Origin: Pisolithus tinctorius
Lineage: Eukaryota > Basidiomycota > Agaricomycetes > Boletales > Pisolithaceae
DNA: 64,000 nt
Direction: 5' to 3'
NCBI GenBank assembly: GCA_024663395.1
Contig: JANFAH010000002.1
Span: 744,001-808,000, forward strand
Part shown: piece by piece, positions 44,031-53,888 of the stretch
Numbering within the stretch: position 1 is the stretch's first letter
Layout of the letters: every line of letters begins with the position of its first letter
The notes under the pieces: model-generated
What the model was told of the DNA's origin: nothing
Database searches by the model: none
Seen by the model: only the letters and a program-made list of their open reading frames with translations
Translations under genes and position numbers: made by a program

Positions 44031-44144
44031 TACTGAGGGACTAGGTACATTTTACTAGAGTATGGGTGCGCTCTAACAGCTTATGTAAGCAACACAATCA
44101 TGTGCCTAAGTCCAAGTAAGGACAGGGGTCGTTTCACTCCAACA
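44031..44144 (-). repeat. Truncated 5' LTR of copia-like element
   Basis: 114 bp matching 22195-22308. The remaining 73 bp of the LTR, the primer site and any 5' coding sequence are missing, so the element has an internal deletion that begins inside its 5' LTR. Confidence 0.75.
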
Positions 44145-44149
44145 CAGCT

Positions 44150-47100
44150 GAGATACTTGAAATTGCCCAAATGGTTGCTGGTGATTATACCCACAAGCCT
44201 AGGAGATGGAGAAGTAAGTGAAGAATGCTAGAAAGTGCCAATGCCTCACCAGAGAGTCCTGAGTGGTGGAAATCTGGGTACAAACAAAGGTAGGATCACA
44301 AGTGAAGGACCAAGGGCAAGAACACCCATAAGGATAACCATCCTGCTGAATCCTCTAATCAAGGAGGAAGAAGGGGAAGAAGTCCAGAAAAACATAGGCA
44401 TGATACTCCCAAACTGAGTAAGGAGGAACAGGAATGACACAAGACTGAAGGGCTCTGCTTCATATGTCACAAAGGTGGACACTTCTCCAGGAATTGCCCA
44501 AGTAGACATACCATGTCTTCATTGAACAAGCCCCCTGGGGTCACCAGTTTTGGTGTGGACATAGACTTTGGTGATGTAGAGAATCAGTGCCAACTATCTA
44601 AATCATCCAAAAATAATCCTGAGTTATCATTGAACTTCATACACACCCAGAGACTTGCAATTCAGGATGAGGATGATGACCTCCCTGACCTGGAGAGTAT
44701 ATGGAGTGAGGACAAATACAATGGTAGCAGTGAAGAAGTCACTGCTGATGAAGAAGATCCAAATGTAGGGATGCTGGTGTATGTCTATCAAAGCAAACAG
44801 ATCTGCAGGCCCCAAAGGGGGTACTATGGGATCAGGCACCCTTTGGAGGATTGGGTGATGGATCTGTTGTCAGGGATTTGCTACCTGGGGGATGATGAAG
44901 AATCATTATGCACCTACATGGACTCATGATTCCTTGTATATGACCTGGGGGATGGGAGACATATGATTGTCAAGAGCAAGTGAAATGTACTTGGACCTGA
45001 GGATGAGATTACTGTCAAAACAGATTTGCTGAATAACCTGTTTTTCTGACTCAACAGTTGGTATTGGTTCCATAAGGGAGAGCACACCAGGATCCTGAGG
45101 TCAGAACTGCAATGATTAGAAAGGGCATGGAATTGGAGGTCCAAACCCATGGGGTGCCCCATCAAAGACAGACTCACCACTGATCTTGAGGAATATAGTC
45201 TTCAGATCCTGGAAGAGGGAAACCAGGACAGGTCTGTGTGCATCAGGAAAGATAACACAACCATACATGTACTTGACCACCACATGGAGGTTTGCCTGGC
45301 ACTCCCACTGGATAAGGTAACCACACCAGAATTCAATGTAGTATGCTGGCATGCGAGGAAGCTGGTGTGCACACTAATGGAACATTTATGGAGTGACCTG
45401 TTTGAGGACGATGCCTTGGGGATTAGATCCCTTTTCGAGGACAAGGAGATTAGTGAAAGTGGCAAGTGATCAGATGCAGAAAGGGACATACTATGTAGTA
45501 TGGCCCAACCCAAGAATGCCAAGGCCTGCACTGAGGACAAGGCTGTCCTACAGTGAAACTCCTCTATTGCAAAAGACTTCACACACAAAATACCTAAGCC
45601 ACTGGTGGTCATAGTACACATGAACAGTCATCCCATGCAAGCCTTAATCAATACTGGGTCACTAGCTGATTTTATGTCAGTAACACTCACTGAACAGCTA
45701 AATGTCAAGCAAATCCCCCTTGAAAAACCACTCACTATACAACTTGCCATCCAGGGTTCAAGATCCAAAGTGAATTTTGGCATGAAGGTCTGGCTCCAGT
45801 ACCAGGGAATTGACTGTGAATGATATTTCAATGTCATGAACCTACAACACTATGATCTTATTCTGGGAACACCTTTCCTATATCAGCACAAGGTAATGGT
45901 GGGATTGCACTCACCTAGAGTCATTGTTGGGAACATCTTGCCCATGGAGATGAAGGGAGTGCAGGTTTTGACCATGGAATCACACACAACCAAAGTTTAC
46001 CATGTGTCAAAGTCGGACAACACCCCTGGCTCCTTCTTAGGGCGGAGTTGGAGCGGGTTGGGCTGCGGAGTACAGTGGTCAGAGTCCGAAGCGAATCTGA
46101 CCACTGGGTGGTGAGATATTCAACGAACAGTGAGCGGAGGGGTATGAAGGAAAGTCTTGGAGGCTGAGGTTGGAGTCAGAGTCGGGGGTCAGAGGTTGGA
46201 GGTCGGATGAGAGGGTGTTGGGTTCAGCTAGTGCACTGCCCCCTTGCACAAGCTCAGCCCTCGTATTTCAGAGGCGGAGCAGACTCAGAGGAAGTGGAGA
46301 CGAAACTCCAGGGGAGACCGAGAGGGAGTCAAAGGTGGGGACTTTATTCGATATTTGTACTGATCACATCGGAGTACTACGTGGCCTTATATACGATGTA
46401 GGTCAAGGGTGGTGCAGTACAGAATGTAAACCAATAAGTGTATAGTGGGTTAGAGTCCTTCCGACACAAGGGATAGAGGGTAGGGACAACGGGGACCTTA
46501 ACTGAGACAAGGAAACTACTACAACGAGGAAGAGAGGGTAAATACCGAAGGAGCGGAAGAATGGAGAAAACTGACATGAGGGTGGAACCCTATCTAGAAT
46601 GCAGGGCTGCAAGTCCGACAGCCCATGTGACCAACCCTAGGGCGGAGTTGAGCGGAGTTGGTCAGAACATGGACAGGGGACCTCGGAGAGGTGTGGAAAT
46701 GTGTTGGGAGGGTCGGAGGAGCACGGGAACATGTCGGAGGAGGGCAGAGAAGGTGTTAGGGGCTTACACTGGTGTCATGGTCATGACACCATGACAAGCT
46801 TGAAAAGGCAAGAATATATTTACAGGAACTAGCCAAGCCGCTGTGCTCACAAGCTGGCACTATGCACTACCCCCATTCCAAGCAATAAACCACAAGATAC
46901 CCCTGATAGACAAAAAGAAAGTCTATCATTGGAGACCATTAAAATGTCCTGATGCCATGCATCACTTATGGACAGAAAAGAAGAATGCTTACCTTAGGAC
47001 TGGCCATTGGGAGTTGATGGCCATGTGTAACATGTGCCCAATGATGCTGATCCTGAAGGCAGGAAACCCACCTTGGTTTTGAGTGGTGGTTGATCTGTGA

Positions 47101-49613
47101 GAATGAAATAAGAACACCTGTAAGCTGTCCTCACCTATGCCAGACATGGATGGAATCTTGAGATGCATGGCTAAAAAGCCTTATTGATTGATAATTGATG
47201 GTGCTGATGCTTATGAGCAGATACAGGTGGTGCCAGAACACATTGAGTGAACAGCAGTGACAACACCTGATGGAAATATGGTCAGTCTTGTTGTCCAACA
47301 AGGAGATTGTAATGCACCAGCCACTTACCAAGCCCTGATGAATCACATCTTTGGGGAGTATATTGGCTCTTTCATGGACATGTACCTTGATGACATTATC
47401 ATCTACTCGGACTCATTAGAAGAGCATGTCCGACATGTTAAAATTGTGTTGGAAATACTCACCCAAGAAAAGTTATACTTGAGCAAAGTGAAAAGAAACT
47501 TAATTTCCTGAGCAATGAGGTAAAAATTCTGGGCTGCATGATCACTGACCATGGGATAAAGATGGATCCTGACAAAGTCGACCATATTCTCAATTGGAAG
47601 GTCCCAACAAATCACATGCTGTGTAAGGGATTCATCAGATCAGTTGGCTATCTTGCAGATGATATCTACAAAGTCTGCATACCTCTAGGAGTGCTTGCCA
47701 AAGCAAGTGCAGAAACCTGCCCCTTCTGATGGACATTCACTGAGCAATGGGCTTTTGAAACTGTTAAGCAATACATTGCTGCATGTGCACAACAATGTCA
47801 CATACCTCTCAATTATGGACCAGACCATGATCCCATCTGGGAAATGACCAACACCTGTGGAAATGGTATAGGTGGCATTGTAGCACAGGGGAAAGACTGG
47901 AAACCAGTGAAGGTGGCTGTGTTCTACTCTGCAAAGATGTTGTCAGCTCAGTGCAACTACCCAGTCCATGAACAGGAACTCCTTGTGGGAGTGGAATTGA
48001 TGTCAAGGCACAGAGACATCCTTCAGGGCATACATTTCACCTGGGTAACCAACCATAAGAACTTGACATATCTGTTGGATCAAAAAGACTTATCAGGGCA
48101 ACAAGCATGATGGTTAGAGAAACTAGCTGAGTTTGACTTTGAGATCAAGTATGTACTGGGTGAGGAGAATGTCCTTCTGGATGCTCTCTCCCAAATGTAT
48201 GAGTTTGACACCCCAGGGGCGATCCATGTGCACAGCGAGTACCTACATCATGACCTCAACATTGAGGAGTCAGTGTCTCCAAAGGAAGAACAACAGATAA
48301 TAAGCACACCTTTGTACATAGGTGTTGAGGCACTTGCAATGTTGACCAGAGCTCATGCCTGAACAGAGACACCCACTGGGCCTGCAATAGTGGAGCAACC
48401 ATTGGGTTGCCAACAGAAGTTAATACTGAAGCCCCCTCAGAAACTCCCTACACCAGATATCATGGAACATCAATCCATGCTGGCAGTGAACCCAATTCCA
48501 CCCATGGATGGGGGTGTTGAAATAGAGATGCCTACTAAGGATCAGCTGGAAGGATCTGGGAAAGGAACCCTATGATGATGTTGTGTTCCCACACCTCCAG
48601 CTGAGACTGGTCAACCAGAGACAGGGATTGAATTTGCACGAAGAATGAAGGATTGTTTTGTCCTTCTTGGACCAGGTGAATGAAAGAAGGGGGGAAAGGG
48701 TAGTGGACTACCACCCCCTGTCATGAGTGAACATGCTACAAACATGTTGTCAGACACACAGAGCCCATTGCTGAACACATGGGACCCAGATGATACAAAC
48801 ATGGGTATTACAAAGACAGGCCTCATGCCCCTTGGTCATGTACCTGGGAAGCAAAGGTGTGCTTAAGGCAGTGCAAAATAGATATGGTGAAGACCCATTC
48901 TTTAAAAAAATACTGAGTGACCCAAAGGCATTCAAAAACTTTGAAATCATGCCAGAAGATTTCATTCAATTGAAATTGCCAGATTGCACTGTATTTTGTG
49001 TCCCAGATATAGAAGTGAGCAACAAATGACTAAGGGAAACCATAATCAACCAGGGTCATTCCCTACTCATACATCTAGGCACTAGAAAAACAGTATCCTA
49101 TATATGAGAGCTTTTATGGTGGGACTCCATGGTAAAAGATGTCACTGCATACTGCATGTCATGTCAGACATGCCAACAAAGCAAACCACTGACTCATAAG
49201 CCCTTCAGGCTGTTGAACCTGCTATCAGTACCATCCAGGCCCTGGGAAGAAATTGGCATAGATTTCATAGGCCCCCTCCCTGAATCCAAAAATTGCAATG
49301 GTGATTATTGACTTGTTGATGTCCATGGTACATATTGTGCTGAGTCAAATGACATACACTGCATGCAAGGTAGTGGAATTAATGTTCACAGAGGTGTATA
49401 AACATCATGGCTTACCTTGAGTGATCATCAGTGACTGTGACATCTTGTCCACAAGCACATTCTGGAGACACCTAAATGACCTGATTGGGATTAAGCAAAA
49501 GATGTCAAGTGCATACCATCTGGAAATGGATGGTGCTACAGAATGTGCCAATAGAATGATAGCTCAAATGCTGAGATGCTGCATTGGACCAAATCAGAAA
49601 GATTGGGTGTCAT
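44150..49613 (+). pseudogene. Gypsy-A copy 1, end of gag and pol
   Basis: Gag knuckle CFICHKGGHFSRNCP (about 44457-44501) and linker PDLESIWSEDKYNGS. Protease reads ALINTGSLADFMSV (Asp replaced by Asn, near 45640). RT: VVQQGDCNAPATYQALMN and YLDDIIIYSDS. RNase H: GNGIGGIVAQGKDWK, YPVHEQELLVGVEL. Integrase: YCMSCQTCQQSKPLTHKPF, IDFIGPLPESKN, QMLRCCIGPNQKDW. Many TGA stops and a few frameshifts; almost no CpG remains. Cut at 49613 before the rest of the integrase. The zinc knuckle absent from copy 2 is present here. Confidence 0.85.
46005..46788 (-). mobile_element. Solo LTR (784 bp) in gypsy-A copy 1
   Basis: TGTCAAAG..GTCATGACA flanked by CCATG (46000-46004, 46789-46793). Excision joins KVYH to the KLEKARIYLQEL reading. 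On the minus strand it starts TGTCATGACCATGAC, like the other chromovirus-type LTR ends here, and has GTATATAAGG-type TATA sequence near 46390. Confidence 0.8.
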
Positions 49614-50052
49614 TGTCATGACCATGCCTTGACCACCCTAGACTGGCTCTACCTGAAGCAACCAAAGATGAAGGTCTTCTCAGCTATGACTTCAAACCAA
49701 AGAGATTGGGAGTGGAACCCATTGAATGAGGACAAGGCTCAAAATGAACTAGATTAGAGAGACTGGCTATGACAAACAATGGGACTTATATACTGCCTTA
49801 CTGTTTGTATGTACTGCCATGAGGGAACATTCTAGAAAGAAGTAAACAAAAGAGAGATCTATGCTATTGGACAAACATGAACATGTATTAGCAATGAGGC
49901 ATGGCCTTACTAAGTATCATGTAAGTGTGAAAGGGTAAACAAAAGGAAAAGTCTGAGATGACTAAGCATCCCTAAAGCGTAACCCTAACCAGAGGGTGGA
50001 TATATATGGGCAACTAGGAAATGTGGAGGTGAAAAGTCTACCAGTTGTTACA
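49614..50052 (-). repeat. 3' LTR of gypsy-C
   Basis: On the minus strand TGTAACAACTGG..GGTCATGACA, with CAGTATATAAGTCC as TATA-type box. TG..CA ends. Confidence 0.75.
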
Positions 50053-52548
50053 CTATCCCCTCCTAAGGTTCAACTTCCAGGCAAGACCAAATAGGACAAA
50101 TGGTAGTAAATGGTTCCAGCACAGGTGTGAACAAGCCATCAAAGCTTTCTGACAAAAGGAGAGATAATTTATGGGGTGCCCCAGGGTGGGATTGATAAAA
50201 ATCCTTGATTGCCAACTGCAAATTCTTCAAGGCAGAGGCTGGCTCCCAAGTACAGTGGCTCGAAAAACTGACCGCATGTTTGTATGTTTTACATTAGTTA
50301 TGACTAAACACAATAACCCCTAACCCTAGCCCTAAACCATGAGTGTATGAAACAAGGTACTTACTCTTGGCTTTCTATTGGTCCATGAATCAAGTGATTT
50401 GGATAGGAATTGATAGAATAGCAGCCATTTGAAAATGTCATGTCATGTGGTCAGTTTTTTGACTTTAAGTTTTGATTACATAGTTTTGAGTTTAACAAAG
50501 TTTAAAATGCTGTGAGGTGCTTACTAATGCTTACATGGTATATCACATGGTCTATTTGATGATTTGTCATCATACAAACAATGCCAAACAATGAATTGGG
50601 TCCATCAAGGCTCCCTCTTCTACCCCAACTCATAAAACCATCCTCCTTGTCCATCTGGGCCATTTTCTCAGAGTAATCCCCATAAATATTGGTGCCCACT
50701 ACAGTAATGTCATCAGGGTATATGTCCAACACAATCAAACCCTTGAAAAATCTGCTTTCAGTCATCCCTGTGCTGTTTCCCCCACCCATACCTGACATGT
50801 TCTGCACCTAATCAGTACTGAGACAGCTGGAAATGCCATGGAGGTCAATCTGGCACATCAGAAAATGATGAACAAATAAAACACCTGTTAACCAGTACAT
50901 TTTCACCACAGTACAATTAGTTTCAATGCTGGGGTGAGACAAAACATTCCTGTGCACTTCAGGTGGCATGGGAAGCATGGCTAGACTGTGCTCTCAGCTG
51001 ACTGTGGATGACAGGGAATGGGTGACTTGGTCATATAAGACCATAGGTAATACCCAGGCCTAGATGGATTGATGGAATCTCCTTCCTAGCAGTTCAGTGG
51101 CATATCCCCCCCAGGGCACCTGGACTGTAATGAAGGTTTTCAGCTCACCCTAGCCCTCAACCCAACACCCTTGAGGTGGAAACCCACCAGATAAGAGGTG
51201 ATTGGATTGTTGGTCATGTTTTACAGTGCCAGATTAACCCTCATGGCTTTTTCGGCATTCTCAGTACTGATTAGGTGCAGAACATGTCAGGTATGGGTGG
51301 GGGAAACAGCACAGGGATGACTGAAAGCAGATTTTTCAAGGGTTTGATTGTGTTGGACATATACCCTGATGACATTACTGTAGTGGGCACCAATATTTAT
51401 GGGGATTACTCTGAGAAAATGGCCCAGATGGACAAGGAGGATGGTTTTATGAGTTGGGGTAGAAGAGGGAGCCTTGATGGACCCAATTCATTGTTTGGCA
51501 TTGTTTGTATGATGACAAATCATCAAATAGACCATGTGATATACCATGTAAGCATTAGTAAGCACCTCACAGCATTTTAAACTTTGTTAAACTCAAAACT
51601 ATGTAATCAAAACTTAAAGTCAAAAAACTGACCACATGACATGACATTTTCAAATGGCTGCTATTCTATCAATTCCTATCCAAATCACTTGATTCATGGA
51701 CCAATAGAAAGCCAAGAGTAAGTACCTTGTTTCATACACTCATGGTTTAGGGCTAGGGTTAGGGGTTATTGTGTTTAGTCATAACTAATGTAAAACATAC
51801 AAACATGCAGTCAGTTTTTTGAGCCACTGTATGATCTTCTTCAGGGTATCCCCTCCAATGCACAAGGAATTGAAGAGCTCCTCATTTCAAATGGGAGTCA
51901 ACAACATATTCAACCTCATATTTGACATCTCCTTCATCAGCGACCCTCTGCAGTCTGGGCCTGTTAACAGGCTGCCCATCAAGAGCACTGAGATAGGGTT
52001 TGACCCATGAGACATTCACAACTGGGTGAATCCTCATGTTGTGTGGTGACCTTAATTTGAGAGCATTTGGAAGTACCTCTAGAACTTCATATGGTCCAAT
52101 CCACTTTTTGGAAAGTTTACAGCTCTGCCATTCTTTCAGGGACAGATGGTCTGTAGCTAGCCAGACCTGAGATCCAACAGAGTAAGAGGGGGCAGACAAG
52201 TGGCATCTATCCACTTGTTGCTTTTGCTGGGAATGTGCTTTGGTGAGGTTTGCTTTAACATCCTGGAACACCTGGAACCAAGATTTGGTGACTTCCTCTG
52301 TTGCTTCTACCTTCAAACTTGTCAGTTCAATGCCCATCCTAGGTCTATAGGATTGAGTAACTTCGAAGGGGCACTTGCCAGTAGCAGGGGAGGCAGAGTT
52401 GTTGTACACAAACTGAGCCAAAGGTAGCCATTCCTCCCAGTGAGCTTGTTGCTGGTTGGCATACATCTGTAAATACTGCTGGATCTTGCAGTTCAACCAC
52501 TCTGTTTGTCCATCTGTTTGTGGATGGAAAGCACTTCAGTCATCCCCC
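50053..52548 (-). pseudogene. Gypsy-C integrase end and chromodomain, interrupted
   Basis: Readable from AFHPQTDGQTEWLNCKIQQY (52530-52460) through HWEEWLPLAQFVYNNSASPA, KWIGPYEVLEVLPNALKLR, IHPVVNVSWVKPYLS, VKYEVEYVVDSHLK, a TGA, then GALQFLVHWRGYPEEDHT. After the hairpin element the reading resumes as TWEPASALKNLQLAIKDFYQ and HPGAPHKLSL. RT, RNase H and the first half of integrase are absent. The hairpin insertion splits the chromodomain exactly at a TA. Confidence 0.85.
50253..51829. mobile_element. Hairpin (foldback) Tc1/mariner-like non-autonomous element
   Basis: Termini CAGTGGCTC(G/A)AAAAACTGAC, flanked by TA on both sides (50251-50252, 51830-51831). The two 571-bp arms (50253-50823, 51259-51829) are almost perfect inverted copies; I see differences only near the tips, such as CG versus CA/TG. 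The 435-bp loop has no gene. The same 101-codon frame (starting MQNMSGMGGGNSTGM) appears on both arms, but nothing suggests it is a gene. TA duplication and CAGTG end point to a Tc1/mariner or pogo-type mobilising transposase. Confidence 0.85.
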
Positions 52549-52740
52549 CCAGGGGACCTATTAGGTTCATATATTCTTATAGATGTATCCACCTAATAGG
52601 TGTTGACCACCTGGGTATTCCCAGTGACTGCTGGAGATTTGCCAGGCCCTGGAGATTCTCCAGAGCAAGGTGTCAGACATGGACTTTCTCCAGGATTATT
52701 ACATCTATAACAGAGTGCCTGGGGTCCAAATGGGGCTTTT
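52549..52740. other. Junction region with short palindrome
   Basis: Contains ACCTATTAGG (52556-52565) and its inverse CCTAATAGGT (52592-52601), a 46-bp stem-loop, at the break between gypsy-C and the minisatellites. Confidence 0.5.
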
Positions 52741-52759
52741 CCCCAGTGAGTTAATAGAC

Positions 52760-53030
52760 CTATTTCCTGGGTATCCTGGGGGATTCTCCAGCCTAAATGG
52801 ACCTGTTCCCAGTGCATCCTGGGGGATTCCCCAGCCTAAATGGACCTGTTCTCTGGGCCTCCTGGGGGATTCCCCAGCCTAAATGGACCTGTTCCCTGGG
52901 CATCCTGGGGGAATCTCCAGCCTAAATAGACCTGTTCCCAGTGCATCCTGGGAGTTTCCCCAGCCTGAATGGACCTGTTCCCAGGGCATCCAGCCCAAAC
53001 AGACCTATTCCAAGATGATCATGGGAACCT
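52760..53030. repeat. Minisatellite, ~43-bp unit, about six copies
   Basis: Unit of the form CCTGGGGGATTCCCCAG followed by CCTAAATGGACCTGTTCCC. Each unit contains the near-palindrome GGGGATTCCCC. Later copies are diverged. Confidence 0.85.
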
Positions 53031-53370
53031 CCAGTTCAAATAGACCACCATCACCACATGACGGATCAATCAAAATGATTTGGAGGATCCATGTTGCTGA
53101 CAGGAGTGTGTATCATGCCAAGTACCTATTTCCATGGAATCTGATTTGAGCACTATATACAATATGAATATGTGAAAAAGCATGGCCATAGACCACTGAG
53201 GAAAGACTGGTGACATCTGATGGAGGGAGTAGAATATACTTGGTGATGGTGATTGCCCAGGCACAGCAGACATATACTTTCACCATGCTTCCCAAGCCTT
53301 CAGTGATCTCCAGTCTTGGCCATTGCATACAAGTCAAAGATTGTCCAGGTGTCATTGGAATTTTCCCACC

Positions 53371-53715
53371 CACTCTGGGGATTCTCCAGGCAATGCTGGG
53401 GATTCTCCAACTGACTCTGGGGATTCTCCAAGCTATGACCTGGGGATTCTCCAAGCACTGCTGGGGATTCTCCAGGCAACACTTGGGATTCTTCAACCTG
53501 CTCTGGGGATTCTCCCACCCACTCTGGGGAGTCTCCATGGTATACTGGGGATTCTCCAAGTTCTGTCTTGGGGATTCTCCAACCTGCTCTGGGCATTCTC
53601 CCACCCACTCTGAGGATTCTCCAAGCTATACTGGGGATTCTCCAAGTTCTGACCTGGGGAATCTCCAGGCAATGCTGGGGATTCTCCCTCCCACTCTAAG
53701 GATTTTCCAATGCAC
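53371..53715. repeat. Minisatellite, ~26-bp unit, about thirteen copies
   Basis: Unit GGGGATTCTCCA plus a variable 12-16 bp (AGCTATGACCT, ACCTGCTCT and similar). It shares the GGGGATTC core with the array 340 bp upstream. Open frames through it are repeat artefacts. Confidence 0.85.
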
Positions 53716-53888
53716 TATGTGCATTCTCTTGTTAGTTTAATCAATCATAATGCTTGACCCAGCAGGAGGCCAAAGGCATTGCAGGTCACCATAAAACAGA
53801 GTGCCTTAGGGTAACATTGAATGTAGATCACTCATACATATCTTTTCTCTGGGCACAAACTATTTATTGATGAAGCTTAGGTATGCAT

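Larger units (their letters stand above)
22122..44144 (-). mobile_element. Copia-like LTR element, apparently non-autonomous, hosting two nested retrotransposons
   Basis: Flanked by CAGCT at 22117-22121 and 44145-44149. Minus orientation is inferred from the LTR start TGTTGGAGTG and a purine tract (GGGGGAG) immediately before it at 22309-22315. Without the insertions at 24095-35295 and 35474-43138 it is about 3.15 kb. The copia assignment rests only on LTR style; no integrase, RT or RNase H motifs are present. Confidence 0.7.
20156..49613 (+). mobile_element. Gypsy-A copy 1 (Ty3/gypsy), split by nested insertions, 3' end lost
   Basis: Two pieces, 20156-22121 (LTR and gag) and 44150-49613 (rest of gag and pol), belong to one copy. 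The reading KSTASA at 22100-22121 continues as AEILEIAQ at 44147-44175, and the CAGCT at the join is duplicated. It is heavily CpG-depleted, with many TGA stops. The 3' end is cut in the integrase region at 49613 by the gypsy-C LTR. A solo LTR sits at 46005-46788. Confidence 0.8.
49614..52548 (-). mobile_element. Gypsy-C element, 3' part only
   Basis: Minus-strand element: integrase C-terminus and chromodomain, purine tract AGGAGGGGATAG, then a 439-bp LTR at 50052-49614. The GTCAT before it (49609-49613) may be one target duplication; the other is not in view because the 5' part is lost at about 52548, where minisatellite sequence begins. Confidence 0.75.

Noticed and set aside
50502..51580. 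Identical 101-codon frames on both strands as a duplicated gene
   Set aside because: They are the two arms of one hairpin element; no domain, no splice or codon signal beyond the repeat identity.
53371..53715. Regularly spaced short repeats resembling a CRISPR array
   Set aside because: Spacers are as repetitive as the repeats, unit length varies, and the context is a eukaryotic transposon; it is a minisatellite.
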